A stretch of 64,000 nt of DNA from the NCBI RefSeq assembly GCF_014646295.1, contig NZ_BMNE01000004.1, forward strand, positions 496,001 to 560,000, given 5' to 3'. Positions 33,457-42,254 of the stretch are shown here, piece after piece. Numbering within the stretch: the stretch's first letter is position 1; each line of letters opens with the position of its first letter. This stretch comes from Nocardia rhizosphaerihabitans (GTDB lineage: Bacteria; Actinomycetota; Actinomycetes; Mycobacteriales; Mycobacteriaceae). The translations under genes were made by a program, and so were the position numbers. The notes below the pieces were generated by a model. It made no database searches, was not told the origin of the DNA, and was given only the letters and a program-made list of their open reading frames with translations.

Positions 33457-35496
33457 CTACAGAGTGACCCGCTGATCCTGCGGCATGAACAGCTTGTCGC
33501 TCTCGACGACCCCGAAGGTCGTGTAGAACTCGGCGATATTGCGGACGACCTGGTTGCAGCGGAACTCGTTGGGGGAGTGCGTGTCCTGCAGTCCCTGCAG
33601 GGTCGCCTCCTCGGTCTGCTTGTCGCGCCACTGCCGCGCCCAGGAGAAGAACATGCTGCGGAAGTCGGGCTGCGCGCCGGTGCGCTGCGCGACCTTCTGA
33701 TACGCCGCCAGCGCGATCTGCAGGCCGCGCAGGTCGGCCAGGTTCTCGCCGACGGTGAGCGCGCCGTTCACATGCTGACCCTCGGGCGCGCCCTCGGGGA
33801 CCAGCACGTCGTACTGCGCGATGATCTGCTGGGTCTTGGCGTCGAAGGCGGCGCGGTCCTCGGGGGTCCACCAGTCGCGGCGGTTGCCGTCACCGTCGTA
33901 CTTGGAGCCCTGGTCGTCGAAGCCGTGCCCGATCTCGTGGCCGATGGTCGAGCCGACCGCGCCGTAGTTGACCGCGTCCTGGGCGTCCTTGTCGAAGAAC
34001 GGCGGCTGCAGGTAGGCGGCGGGGAAGACGATCTGGTTGGTGGTCGCGCTGTAGTAGGCGTTCACCGTCTGCGGCGACATGCCCCACTCGGTCTTGTCCA
34101 CCTCGGTGCCGAGGCGGGCGAACGCGCGCTTGGACTCGAAGGTGTTGATGGCGAGCAGGGATTCGATCAGGCGGCCGCGGGTGACCTGCACCGAGGAGTA
34201 GTCGACCCACTTGTCGGGGTAGCCGATCTGGGCGACGATCTTGTCCAGCTTGGCGATCGAGGCCTCGCGGGTCGGCTGCGACATCCAGGTCGAATTGGCG
34301 AAGTTCTCGCGGTAGGCGGCGCGCAGGTCGTCGACCATCTCGAGCGCGCGTTCCTTCGCCGCGGGCGGGAAGTGCTTGTCCACGTACAGCTTTCCCAGCG
34401 GTTCGCCGAGATTGTCGTCGACGACGCCCACCGCGGAGCGCCACATCTCCGGCTTCTCCTCCAGGCCGCTGAGCACCCGGCCGACGAAGTCGAAGCGCGC
34501 GTCGGCGATCGCCTTGGGCAGGAAGCGCGCGTAGGTGTTGGCGATGTGCAGCTTGAGGTAGTCGCGCCACTGGGCGATGTCGACCTCGCTCCACAGCTGC
34601 GCGGCCGCGGTGATGAACGACGGCTGACCGACCACCATCTTGTCGAACAGCGACTTGGGCCGGTCGGTCATACCGGCCAGCCACGGATCCCAGTCGAACT
34701 GCGGGCCCAGCGCGGTCAGTTCCTGCCAGCTCATCAGGTTGTAGGTGGCGTCGGTGTTGCGCAGGCGCACGCTGTCCCAGTGCGCGGCGGCGATCCGCTT
34801 CTCCAGGTCGAGGGTCCGCTGCGCCACCCCGGCGGGGTCGGGCAGGTCGATTCCCTTGGACAACTGCTCGAGGTAGGTCTGGTAGCCGGCGAGCTGCGCC
34901 GCGAACTCGGGCTTGCGGTAGTACTGCTCGCCGAGGGTGAGCCCGGCCTGGCTGACGCTGGGGATATAGGCCTTGGAGTTCTTGCGGTCGATGCCGATGC
35001 CCATCCCGATCAGCCCGGCGATCGGCGCCTCGGCCATGACCTTCGCCAGTTCGGGCTTGCCCGTGGCGTTGTCGATCGCGGTGAACAGGCCGGCCAGCGG
35101 AGTGATGCCGAGGCGTTCGATCTCGTCGAGGTCCATCCTGGCGTCGTAGAGATCCTTGATCTGCTGAGCCTCGGAACCCTGCTTCGGATCCTTGATGCCC
35201 TCGATGATCGCGCGCAGCTGCTCGAGCGTGCGGTCGTTGGCGTCGGTGATCGCGCCGACCGAGGCCTTGTCCGGCGGCAGCTGGTAGTCGCGCAGCCAGG
35301 CGCCGTTGACGTGGCGGTACAGGTCGTCCTGCGGACGGATCGCCGGATCGCCGCCACCCATGTCCACACCGGTGAGCTGCACTTCGGGGTTGTCGGACGT
35401 GCACGAGGCCAGCGCGGCCGCCACGGGCACCAGGCCCATGGCGATCAGGAATGCGCGGCGATCCACGACCGACGGACGACGACCGGACGATGTCAC
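33457..35496 (-). CDS. M13-family zinc metallopeptidase (PepO/neprilysin-like), Tat-type lipoprotein
   Basis: A 679-residue secreted peptidase. The N-terminus has VVDRRAFLIAMGLVPVAAALASC, a twin-arginine-like signal ending in a lipobox cysteine, so the enzyme is probably anchored outside the membrane. The catalytic zinc motif HEIGH is at about residue 518 (STIGHEIGHGFDDQG), the third ligand in GENLADLRG at about 583, and the substrate-binding NAYYSATTNQIVFPA just before the zinc site. M13 enzymes cleave peptides and are linked to peptide processing and virulence in mycobacteria (Zmp1). The GTG at 35496 follows GGAAGGA; the longer frame to 35553 lacks a signal at its start. Confidence 0.9.
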   Translation of the reverse strand: MTSSGRRPSVVDRRAFLIAMGLVPVAAALASCTSDNPEVQLTGVDMGGGDPAIRPQDDLYRHVNGAWLRDYQLPPDKASVGAITDANDRTLEQLRAIIEGIKDPKQGSEAQQIKDLYDARMDLDEIERLGITPLAGLFTAIDNATGKPELAKVMAEAPIAGLIGMGIGIDRKNSKAYIPSVSQAGLTLGEQYYRKPEFAAQLAGYQTYLEQLSKGIDLPDPAGVAQRTLDLEKRIAAAHWDSVRLRNTDATYNLMSWQELTALGPQFDWDPWLAGMTDRPKSLFDKMVVGQPSFITAAAQLWSEVDIAQWRDYLKLHIANTYARFLPKAIADARFDFVGRVLSGLEEKPEMWRSAVGVVDDNLGEPLGKLYVDKHFPPAAKERALEMVDDLRAAYRENFANSTWMSQPTREASIAKLDKIVAQIGYPDKWVDYSSVQVTRGRLIESLLAINTFESKRAFARLGTEVDKTEWGMSPQTVNAYYSATTNQIVFPAAYLQPPFFDKDAQDAVNYGAVGSTIGHEIGHGFDDQGSKYDGDGNRRDWWTPEDRAAFDAKTQQIIAQYDVLVPEGAPEGQHVNGALTVGENLADLRGLQIALAAYQKVAQRTGAQPDFRSMFFSWARQWRDKQTEEATLQGLQDTHSPNEFRCNQVVRNIAEFYTTFGVVESDKLFMPQDQRVTL

Positions 35497-35604
35497 AGGT
35501 TTTCCTTCCCCGATGCGGCAGCCGCACCCTGTTCGTTGCGAACCAGCTCGCACAGGCTACCGGCGCGACGGCCACTCGGTGGGGTACCGGCGGATCGCGG
35601 CTGG

Positions 35605-36051
35605 TCAGTCGGAGGAGATTCCGGAGCTACCGGTCGCCAGGTCGCAGGCCAGTCCGCTGCCCGCGTTCACGATCTTCATGACCGTCGGCACCCGCTTGGT
35701 GATCAGCGGGGCGCCGGTGGCGTGCAGGAGCAGCGAGAGCTGCACCTCGACCTCGGTTTCGACGTGGTAGTAGGCGGTAGCCTTGGCCACGGTGGCGCCG
35801 CCGACGGTGACCTCCAGGTCGACGGTGTCGCTGGCGAAGAACTTGCCGTTGGCGACGAAGTCCACCTGGGCGCCGACATAGTCGTCGAGGCCGACGACGT
35901 CGATCTTGGAGGTGCAGCCGACGGTGAGTGTGTCGGTGAGCATGTCGATGATCGGGCCCGCGGTGGCGTGCGGCGCGGCGATCGTCAGCACGGCGGCGAA
36001 GGCGCTCGCGGTGGTCGCGAGGCGGCGGGTGGTCGGCAGGGAGAGCTTCAT
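35605..36051 (-). CDS. Secreted protein of unknown function
   Basis: A 148-residue protein with a clear signal peptide (MKLSLPTTRRLATTASAFAA, cleavage after HATAG). The mature part is rich in beta strands (VGCTSKIDVVGLDDYVGAQVD, VDLEVTVGGATVAKATAYY) and has two cysteines that could form a disulphide. I do not recognise the family. It is monocistronic, between the M13 peptidase gene and the ribosomal promoter. Confidence 0.72.
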   Translation of the reverse strand: MKLSLPTTRRLATTASAFAAVLTIAAPHATAGPIIDMLTDTLTVGCTSKIDVVGLDDYVGAQVDFVANGKFFASDTVDLEVTVGGATVAKATAYYHVETEVEVQLSLLLHATGAPLITKRVPTVMKIVNAGSGLACDLATGSSGISSD

Positions 36052-36133
36052 GCGCGGGACCGTAGCAACGGCGTGACCGCGCCCACATGGCTTTGAAACA
36101 TATCTGCTTCAGATTTGTGGGAACGACCCCGAT

Positions 36134-36162
36134 TTGGGTCGACCTGGGGATTCGCCTACACT
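36134..36162 (+). promoter_or_regulatory. Promoter of the rplN operon
   Basis: TTGGGT (36134-36139) and TACACT (36157-36162) are spaced by 17 bases, a good housekeeping-sigma promoter. The 22 bases from 36155 (CCTACACTAGACCGGTTGCC...) recur with one change at the rpsH promoter (45129). About 150 bases of leader follow, including a small TGCGGG/CCCGCA hairpin at 36175-36195, before the rplN GTG. The 270 bases between 36052 and 36320 hold no gene. Confidence 0.75.
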
Positions 36163-36320
36163 AGACCGGTTGCCTGCGGGAGCTCTGCGCCCGCAATCCG
36201 GCAGTGAACCCCCAGTGGTAGGTATTTCCGCTGGCAGGCGCGCGTCCGGTGGGTGACTGACCATGTGCGTCGGGTCGGCAATCCGGCGTACGTATACATC
36301 CAGGTCCAGGAGGTGCTGAA

Positions 36321-36689
36321 GTGATTCAGCAGGAGTCGCGACTGCGCGTCGCCGACAACACCGGGGCGAAGGAAATCCTTTGCATCCGCGTGCTCGGTGG
36401 CTCGTCGCGTCGCTATGCCGGTATCGGTGACATCATCGTCGCCACCGTGAAGGACGCCATCCCCGGCGCGAACGTCAAGAAGGGCGACGTCGTCAAGGCT
36501 GTCGTCGTGCGCACCGTCAAGGAGCGCCGCCGTCCGGACGGTTCCTACATCAAGTTCGACGAGAACGCTGCCGTGCTGATCAAGCCGGACAACGATCCTC
36601 GCGGCACCCGCATCTTCGGCCCGGTCGGCCGTGAGCTGCGCGACAAGCGCTTCATGAAGATCGTTTCGCTGGCCCCGGAGGTGCTCTGA
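36321..36689 (+). CDS. rplN: 50S ribosomal protein L14
   Basis: The 122-residue universal L14 of the large subunit, near the L19 contact and the intersubunit bridge. It begins IQQESRLRVADNTGAKEILC and ends KIVSLAPEVL. It starts at a GTG with AGGAGG upstream. It is the first gene of this transcription unit; S17, L16 and L29, which precede it in many genomes, are not in the window. Confidence 0.98.
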   Translation: MIQQESRLRVADNTGAKEILCIRVLGGSSRRYAGIGDIIVATVKDAIPGANVKKGDVVKAVVVRTVKERRRPDGSYIKFDENAAVLIKPDNDPRGTRIFGPVGRELRDKRFMKIVSLAPEVL

Positions 36690-36691
36690 CC

Positions 36692-37009
36692 ATGAAGGTG
36701 CACAAGGGTGACACCGTCCTCGTCATCTCGGGCAAGGACAAGGGCGCCAAGGGCAAGGTCATCCAGGCCTACCCGGCGACCGGCAAGGTTCTCGTCGAAG
36801 GCGTGAACCGCATCAAGAAGCACGTCGCGGATTCCGCGAACCAGCGTGGCGCCTCCTCGGGTGGCATCGTGACCCAGGAAGCCCCCATCCAGGTTTCCAA
36901 CGTGATGGTCGTCGACTCCGACGGTAACCCGACTCGCGTCGGCTACCGCACCGACGAAGAGACCGGCAAGCGGGTTCGGATCTCCCGTAAGAACGGGAAG
37001 GACATCTGA
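36692..37009 (+). CDS. rplX: 50S ribosomal protein L24
   Basis: The 105-residue assembly-initiator protein L24 with its KOW motif near the N-terminus (MKVHKGDTVLVISGKDKGAKG), followed by VLVEGVNRIKKH. It starts two bases after the rplN stop. Confidence 0.98.
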   Translation: MKVHKGDTVLVISGKDKGAKGKVIQAYPATGKVLVEGVNRIKKHVADSANQRGASSGGIVTQEAPIQVSNVMVVDSDGNPTRVGYRTDEETGKRVRISRKNGKDI

Positions 37010-37010
37010 C

Positions 37011-37574
37011 ATGACCACCTCTGAGCAGACTCAGCCCCGGCTGAAGGCGCGCTACCGCGCCGAGATCAAGGACGCGCTGGCCAGCGAGTTCGACTACGCC
37101 AACGTGATGCAGATCCCGGGCGTCGTCAAGGTCGTCGTCAACATGGGTGTCGGTGACGCCGCCCGCGACGCGAAGCTGATCAACGGTGCCGTCAAGGACC
37201 TCGAGCTGATCACCGGCCAGAAGCCGGAGATCCGCAAGGCCACCAAGTCGATCGCGCAGTTCAAGCTCCGTGAGGGCATGCCGATCGGCGCCAAGGTCAC
37301 CCTCCGTGGCGACCGCATGTGGGAGTTCCTTGACCGCCTGGTCTCCATCGCGCTGCCGCGTATCCGCGACTTCCGCGGTCTGTCGCCGAAGCAGTTCGAC
37401 GGCAACGGCAACTACACGTTCGGCCTGAGCGAGCAGTCGATGTTCCACGAGATCGACGTGGATTCCATCGACCGCCCGCGCGGTATGGACATCACCGTGG
37501 TGACCACTGCGACCAACAACGAAGAAGGCCGTGCGCTGCTCAAGCACCTCGGCTTCCCGTTCAAGGAGAACTGA
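37011..37574 (+). CDS. rplE: 50S ribosomal protein L5
   Basis: The 187-residue L5, which binds 5S rRNA in the central protuberance. Signatures include VVKVVVNMGVGDAARDAK, LELITGQKP and RDFRGLSPKQFDGNGNY. It follows rplX with one intervening base. Confidence 0.98.
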   Translation: MTTSEQTQPRLKARYRAEIKDALASEFDYANVMQIPGVVKVVVNMGVGDAARDAKLINGAVKDLELITGQKPEIRKATKSIAQFKLREGMPIGAKVTLRGDRMWEFLDRLVSIALPRIRDFRGLSPKQFDGNGNYTFGLSEQSMFHEIDVDSIDRPRGMDITVVTTATNNEEGRALLKHLGFPFKEN

Positions 37575-37578
37575 GCAC

Positions 37579-37764
37579 ATGGCCAAGAAAGCACTGGTCA
37601 ACAAGGCCAACGCCAAGCCGAAGTTCGCGGTCCGCGCCTACACCCGCTGCCAGCGTTGCGGCCGCCCCCACGCGGTGTACCGCAAGTTCGGCCTGTGCCG
37701 CGTGTGCCTGCGCGAGATGGCCCACCGTGGCGAGCTCCCGGGCGTGCACAAGAGCTCCTGGTGA
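37579..37764 (+). CDS. rpsZ: 30S ribosomal protein S14, zinc-binding type
   Basis: A 61-residue S14 of the short zinc-ribbon form: CQRCGRPHAVYRKFGLCRVC holds the two CxxC pairs. It is the constitutive (C+) version used under zinc sufficiency. In most actinobacteria rpsH follows immediately; here a terminator follows instead. Confidence 0.97.
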   Translation: MAKKALVNKANAKPKFAVRAYTRCQRCGRPHAVYRKFGLCRVCLREMAHRGELPGVHKSSW

Positions 37765-37807
37765 GCCCGCGCTCCTCGTGAGCGCAGCCGCCTAGGCGAA
37801 TAACGAA

Positions 37808-37845
37808 CGAAGGCACGGACTTCCACCAGGGAGTCCGTGCCTTCG
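37808..37845 (+). terminator. Hairpin terminator after rpsZ
   Basis: A perfect 14-bp stem (CGAAGGCACGGACT with its complement at 37832-37845) and a 10-base loop, 43 bases after the rpsZ stop. It separates the first half of the spc operon from the unrelated genes that follow. Confidence 0.85.
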
Positions 37846-37918
37846 CGCGTTTCCGGAACATGGGTGAAATATTTGGATTTCACTCTTGTCGATGGGCTTC
37901 GTCGTGTTCTCTTGGCGC

Positions 37919-38170
37919 ATGAAGAAGATTGTTGCTGTTGCTGTTCTGTCGTGTGCGTTGGTTTCGGTGCCCGCCGTCGCCTCCGCCGCTCCTGTCGCGC
38001 CCGCTCCTGTTGCCGAATCCGGGTCGTCGCAGGGCGGTACGGGGTCGTCGCAGGGTGGGACGGGGTCGTCGGAGACGGCGTTGATCTGTTCGCCGGTGGC
38101 GCAGTTGCTGTTTGCCACGGGCAGTGTCGAGAAGCCGCCGCTGTATGACCTGCTCTGCCTGTTCAGCTGA
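37919..38170 (+). CDS. Small secreted two-cysteine protein
   Basis: An 83-residue precursor. The signal peptide is MKKIVAVAVLSCALVSVPAV with an AxA-type site (ASAAP). The mature part begins with a Pro/Ala stretch and a GGTGSSQ tandem repeat, then ICSPVAQLLFATGSVEKPP and a last cysteine in LLCLF. The CSPV...LL...GS.E.P...LL...C pattern is shared with the 70-residue protein at 42255-42467, so the two form a family. No function is known to me. The stop lies one base from the convergent kinase stop, with no terminator between. Confidence 0.75.
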   Translation: MKKIVAVAVLSCALVSVPAVASAAPVAPAPVAESGSSQGGTGSSQGGTGSSETALICSPVAQLLFATGSVEKPPLYDLLCLFS

Positions 38171-38171
38171 G

Positions 38172-39743
38172 TCAGTTGTCTACTCGCAGGTGAGTGAGGA
38201 CTGCCAGGACGCGGCGGTGGTCGTCGGGTTCGGGTTGTAGGCCGAGCTTGGCGAAGATGCTGCGGACGTGGGTTTCGATCGTGCGTTCGCCGAGGAACAG
38301 TGCCGCGCCGATCGCGCGGTTGGAGCGTCCTTCGGCCATGAGCCGCAGCACTTCTCGTTCGCGCGGGGAGAGTTCGTCGAGCGGCAGGGCGCCGTGGTGT
38401 GGCCGGGAGACCAGGCGCGCGACCAGGTCTGGATCGATCGCCGAGCCGCCCGCGGCGACTCGCTGCAGGGCCGTGACGAACTCGTCGATATCGGACACCC
38501 GGTCTTTGAGCAGGTAGCCGAGGCTGCGTGCGCCGCCGGAGAGCAGGTCGAGGACGTTCTCGGTCTCGATGTACTGGGAGAGCAGCAGAACAGCGGTGCC
38601 GGGATAGTCGCGACGGATGGCGACCGCTGCGTCGATGCCTTCGGTGGTGCAGGTCGGCGGCATCCGGATGTCGACGACCGCGACATCAGGCCGGTGCGCG
38701 CGGACCAGGCGCAACAGCGCCACCGCGTCGCTCGCCTGCCCGGCCACCTCCATTCCCTCGTCCTCGAGCAGGCGGGCGATGCCCTGGCGCAGTAGCGCCG
38801 AGTCGTCGGCGAGCACCACGCGCAACCGTGGTGCGGTGCCCGCATCGGCGGGCTGGTAGCGGATCGTCGGGTGTTCGGCGGTGTCCTCGGCCGCCGCGGT
38901 GAGCACCGCACGCGCCGCGGCCGCGAAGGTGCCGCAGTCCGGATAGCGATCCTCCGGGCGCTTGGCCATCGCCCGGGCGATGACCGCGTCGAAGGCTTTC
39001 GGCAGGGTGGGCAGCAGCGCGCTCGGCTGTGGAATCGGGCCGTTGAGGTGGCCGTTCATGATGGCCGCCTGACTCGGTCCCGGATAGGGCGGACTGCCGG
39101 TGAGCAGGTGGAACAGGGTGCAGCCCAACGAGTATTCGTCGGCCCGATGGTCGATGGTCCGTCCTTCGAGCTGTTCGGGGGCCGCGTAGCGGAGGGTGGC
39201 GACCATCATCCCGGCGGTGGTGAGGTGCACGGTGTCGTCGAGCGCTTTGGCGATGCCGAAGTCTGTGAGCAGCACCCGTTCCGGCTCGCCCGGCTCGGTC
39301 GGCGTGGCCAGCAGGATGTTCGCCGGGTTGACGTCGCGATGGAACACCCCGGCCCGGTGCGCGTAGTCGAGTCCCGCCGCGACCGCTTCGATGATGTGCA
39401 CGGCCCGGTCCGGCGCCACCGGCCCGTCGTGTAGCAGCCGGGCGGCATCGGTCCCCGGCACCAGCTGCATCGCGATCCAGAGCCGATCGCCCTCGCGGCC
39501 GCGGTCGTACACGGCCACGATGGCGGGGTGGTCCAGCCGGGCGGCGTGATCGGCTTCGAACTCGAATCGGGTGCGGACATAGTCGTCGGCGGTGAGCGAA
39601 GGATGCAGCACCTTGAGCGCGACGGTGCGTGGCAGGGTCGGATGGCGAGCGGCGTAGACCGATCCCATGCCGCCCGCGCCGAGCGTCCGCTCGATCGTGT
39701 AGCCCGCGAACACCGTGCCGGGTTCGAGGTCACATCCGCCCAT
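38172..39743 (-). CDS. Ser/Thr protein kinase fused to a NarL/LuxR-type response regulator
   Basis: A 523-residue cytosolic fusion. Residues 1-285 are a complete Hanks-type kinase: Gly loop LGAGGMGSVY, Lys44 in VALKVL, catalytic Asp137 in HRDVNPANILL, DFG Asp161 and the activation-loop end AAPEQ. Residues 306-425 are a receiver domain with acidic pair Asp313-Asp314, phosphoacceptor Asp358 in VVDIRMPP and Lys413. Residues 457-515 are a LuxR helix-turn-helix (LSPREREVLRLMAEGRSNRA). There is no membrane segment, unlike PknA/PknB-type kinases. The histidine kinase gene lies 53 bp upstream on the same strand, so the receiver probably takes phosphate from it while the kinase domain phosphorylates other proteins or the regulator itself. 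Confidence 0.92.
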   Translation of the reverse strand: MGGCDLEPGTVFAGYTIERTLGAGGMGSVYAARHPTLPRTVALKVLHPSLTADDYVRTRFEFEADHAARLDHPAIVAVYDRGREGDRLWIAMQLVPGTDAARLLHDGPVAPDRAVHIIEAVAAGLDYAHRAGVFHRDVNPANILLATPTEPGEPERVLLTDFGIAKALDDTVHLTTAGMMVATLRYAAPEQLEGRTIDHRADEYSLGCTLFHLLTGSPPYPGPSQAAIMNGHLNGPIPQPSALLPTLPKAFDAVIARAMAKRPEDRYPDCGTFAAAARAVLTAAAEDTAEHPTIRYQPADAGTAPRLRVVLADDSALLRQGIARLLEDEGMEVAGQASDAVALLRLVRAHRPDVAVVDIRMPPTCTTEGIDAAVAIRRDYPGTAVLLLSQYIETENVLDLLSGGARSLGYLLKDRVSDIDEFVTALQRVAAGGSAIDPDLVARLVSRPHHGALPLDELSPREREVLRLMAEGRSNRAIGAALFLGERTIETHVRSIFAKLGLQPEPDDHRRVLAVLTHLRVDN

Positions 39744-39796
39744 GCGTCACCGCCTCGCCGCGTGTTCCGCGCATCTCCATTGAACACCCGGGCGGC

Positions 39797-41629
39797 TCAT
39801 GGCGCGTCGCCCGAATGGACCGGGAGGGTGACGGTGAGGACCGTGCCCGCGCCGGGCGTGCTGTCGACGTTCAGCCGGCCACCGAGTGCCGCGGCGCGAT
39901 CGGACAATCCGCTGAGTCCGCCGCCGGGACGGATCTGCGCGCCGCCGCGCCCGTCGTCGGCGATCGTCATCCGCACCGTGTCGTCGACCAGGCGCACCTC
40001 GATGTCGACATGCGTGGCGCCGGAATGCTTGGCCGCGTTGGTGACTGCCTCGGCGGCGATGAAGTACGCGGCCAGTTCCACCCCGGCCGGTGGCCGCGGC
40101 ACCAGCGTGCCGTGGATGCGCACGGGGAGGGGGGAGCGTTCGGCGAGCGAGGTCAGCGCGGCCGTGAGACCGCGCTCGGCGAGGATCGGCGGAAATACGC
40201 CCCTGGCCAGTTCGCGCAGCTCGGTGAGCGCGGTGTCGAGCTCGGCGGCGCCGCGCGTCACCAGGTCACCCTGGGTTTCGGTGTCGGCGGCGCGTTGGGC
40301 CCGGCGCAACAGCAGCGCCGCGGCGACGAGACGTTGCTGGGCGCCGTCGTGCAGATCGCGTTCGACGCGGCGGCGCTCGGCGTCGCCCGCCGCCACGATG
40401 CGCTCACGGGAGCGGCGCACCTCGGCGAGCTGGGCTTGCAGATCGTTGCGCAGGCGTTCGTGATCGAGGGCTAGCTCGGTCGCGCCACGTACGGCGGCCA
40501 GCAGTTCGGGTTCGTTCTGCAGCTGCTTGTCGTAGACGAGTGCGGCCGTCGCTGCGCCGTCGCGTTCGAGGATCGTCGCCACCCGATGACCGCCGCCATG
40601 CGGCAGTCCCCGGATGTTCCCCTCGTCGTCGACGTAGCCGCCGCGTTCGGCGTTGTAGGTCCACAGCGCCAGGGTGGGGTCGTGCAGTGCGCGGCGCAGT
40701 GCCTCGACGAAGCCGGAACTGATCGGGGCCGCGCCGATCTCGACCATGGCGTCACCGACCGCGGCCCGCGCCATGCGATACCGCACCTGTCCGAAGACGA
40801 TGGCCGTAGGTAGCAGTACGAGCGGGATGTAGCGCAGATTCAGAGTCCAGGCGTGCACCGATCCGGGGAATCGGGCGGCGGTCGCCAGGATCCACAAGGT
40901 ACTCACCCCCGCGACCGTCGCGAGCACCATGATCGGGGTGAATCCCGCTCGATAGGCCGCCGTGCCGGATCGCCAGCGCTTGATCACCACGGCGATGATC
41001 GTGATGGCGAGGAGGACGGCGGCCGCGCCGACGGTCAGCTGGATCCGGTCGGCGAGCACCGCATCGTGGCGGATCAGCAGCAGGTTGACCGAGGTCGACC
41101 GGTGCGGCGCTGGCACCTCCCGCGGATCGAAGAACAGCCACTCGGCCGACACCCCGAACACGGCCAGCACCCAGCAGGCCCGGACATACCAGCGTTCCCA
41201 CGACTGGTGCAGCCGGCCTGTCGGGAAGCCGAGCAGAATCGGAAGCATCACCGGCAGATAGATATTCGTCAGCACCGCGCCCGCGGTGAACAGCATCGGG
41301 TCGCTCGACCGGCGGACACAGCAGGCCAGCCACACGATGCCCGCCACGACGAAGAGTGGTCCGGCCAGGTCGCGCGGCCGTTTCGTCCAGGTGAACAGTC
41401 CCGACGCCACGAACGATGCCCCGGTCAGCAGGAACAGCGCGAGCTCCACCCGGCTGAACTTGGGCGAAGTCTGCGCCGCGGCGAAGGCTTCGCGCGGACC
41501 GAACAGCAGGATCCTGGCGGGGTCGTAGAGAGCAGCCTCCGACCAGTCCACCGACAGCACGACGGCGACGCTCAGCGCGGCGGCACAGGCCGTGACGCCG
41601 CCGATGAGCGCGACCGTGCGAGGTGTCAT
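39797..41629 (-). CDS. NarL-family sensor histidine kinase
   Basis: A 610-residue membrane sensor. The N-terminal 330 residues have about nine to ten hydrophobic segments forming a large membrane domain. A cytosolic segment (VEIGAAPISSGFVEALRRAL...) resembles a GAF-type region and is followed by a coiled coil. The dimerisation domain carries the phosphorylated His427 in VERDLHDGAQQRLVA (HisKA_3 type). The ATP-binding domain has AAEAVTNAAKHSGATH, IADDGRGG and GLSGLSDRAAALGG. The ATG at 41629 has GGAGG seven bases upstream; the longer frame to 41734 adds an unlikely leader. It is cotranscribed with the kinase-regulator fusion downstream. Confidence 0.92.
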   Translation of the reverse strand: MTPRTVALIGGVTACAAALSVAVVLSVDWSEAALYDPARILLFGPREAFAAAQTSPKFSRVELALFLLTGASFVASGLFTWTKRPRDLAGPLFVVAGIVWLACCVRRSSDPMLFTAGAVLTNIYLPVMLPILLGFPTGRLHQSWERWYVRACWVLAVFGVSAEWLFFDPREVPAPHRSTSVNLLLIRHDAVLADRIQLTVGAAAVLLAITIIAVVIKRWRSGTAAYRAGFTPIMVLATVAGVSTLWILATAARFPGSVHAWTLNLRYIPLVLLPTAIVFGQVRYRMARAAVGDAMVEIGAAPISSGFVEALRRALHDPTLALWTYNAERGGYVDDEGNIRGLPHGGGHRVATILERDGAATAALVYDKQLQNEPELLAAVRGATELALDHERLRNDLQAQLAEVRRSRERIVAAGDAERRRVERDLHDGAQQRLVAAALLLRRAQRAADTETQGDLVTRGAAELDTALTELRELARGVFPPILAERGLTAALTSLAERSPLPVRIHGTLVPRPPAGVELAAYFIAAEAVTNAAKHSGATHVDIEVRLVDDTVRMTIADDGRGGAQIRPGGGLSGLSDRAAALGGRLNVDSTPGAGTVLTVTLPVHSGDAP

Positions 41630-41836
41630 CGAAGAGCCTCCGACTACCCGATTCATCCAGGATCCTCCGCCGGAATCCGGCGCACAACAGCCCAGGGAAT
41701 CCGTGTTGGCACTGAGTGGATTCGGTGCCTTCACGGAAGAGATAGCCGCTGTTCAGGCCGTAATTTTGGGGTGTGCCGCCGACCGGTGGCCGACACCACC
41801 ACCGCCGCTGTCGGCGGTCGCACCAAGGAGATTCCG

Positions 41837-42145
41837 ATGAGAAACCACACCGGCCGGATGGCCATCGCACTAGGAGCGCTGGCGTCCCTGCTCGCCCTCG
41901 GATCAGGCATCGCTGTCGCTGCCCCGCAGATCGATCCCAACTTGGATCCATTGACAACCGGCGTCGTCATCAAGGACCCTGGCGCGCCCGCACTGCCGTA
42001 TAGCTGCTCCGTGTTCGGCCTCGGGTTCGCGGCGGGCCCCGCGACCGCGGCCGGTACCGCGACAGGGGGCTTCCTGATGGCCAGCCCGGTGATCGCCGTC
42101 TGCACCGATCCCGCGCATCCGGTGGTACTCGGCAACGCGGGCTGA
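41837..42145 (+). CDS. Small secreted protein
   Basis: A 102-residue precursor with a signal peptide (RMAIALGALASLLALGSGIA, cleavage after AVAA). The mature 75 residues are Pro/Gly/Ala-rich with two cysteines, SCSVFGLGFAAGP and IAVCTDPAHP, which could form a disulphide. A strong AAGGAG site precedes the ATG. It diverges from the histidine kinase gene. No family is recognised. Confidence 0.7.
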   Translation: MRNHTGRMAIALGALASLLALGSGIAVAAPQIDPNLDPLTTGVVIKDPGAPALPYSCSVFGLGFAAGPATAAGTATGGFLMASPVIAVCTDPAHPVVLGNAG

Positions 42146-42156
42146 CGGGCCCGATA

Positions 42157-42194
42157 TCCGAGGGCACGGACTCGAGTGGAGTCGTGCCCTCGGA
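42157..42194 (+). terminator. Hairpin terminator after the small secreted protein gene
   Basis: TCCGAGGGCAC pairs with GTGCCCTCGGA and an inner GACTC pairs with GAGTC, with a single G bulge and a five-base loop. It lies 11 bases after the stop at 42145. Confidence 0.75.
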
Positions 42195-42254
42195 TTCGAT
42201 GCCCCGGCAAGTCGGGGCGTGCGCACCGCGAGGGCGGACGGGCACGGTAGAGCG

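Noticed and set aside
33577..36096. An 839-codon plus-strand frame opposite the M13 peptidase and secreted-protein genes
   Set aside because: The minus strand encodes a clear M13 enzyme with all zinc ligands; the plus frame has no recognisable motif and crosses two genes and their promoters.
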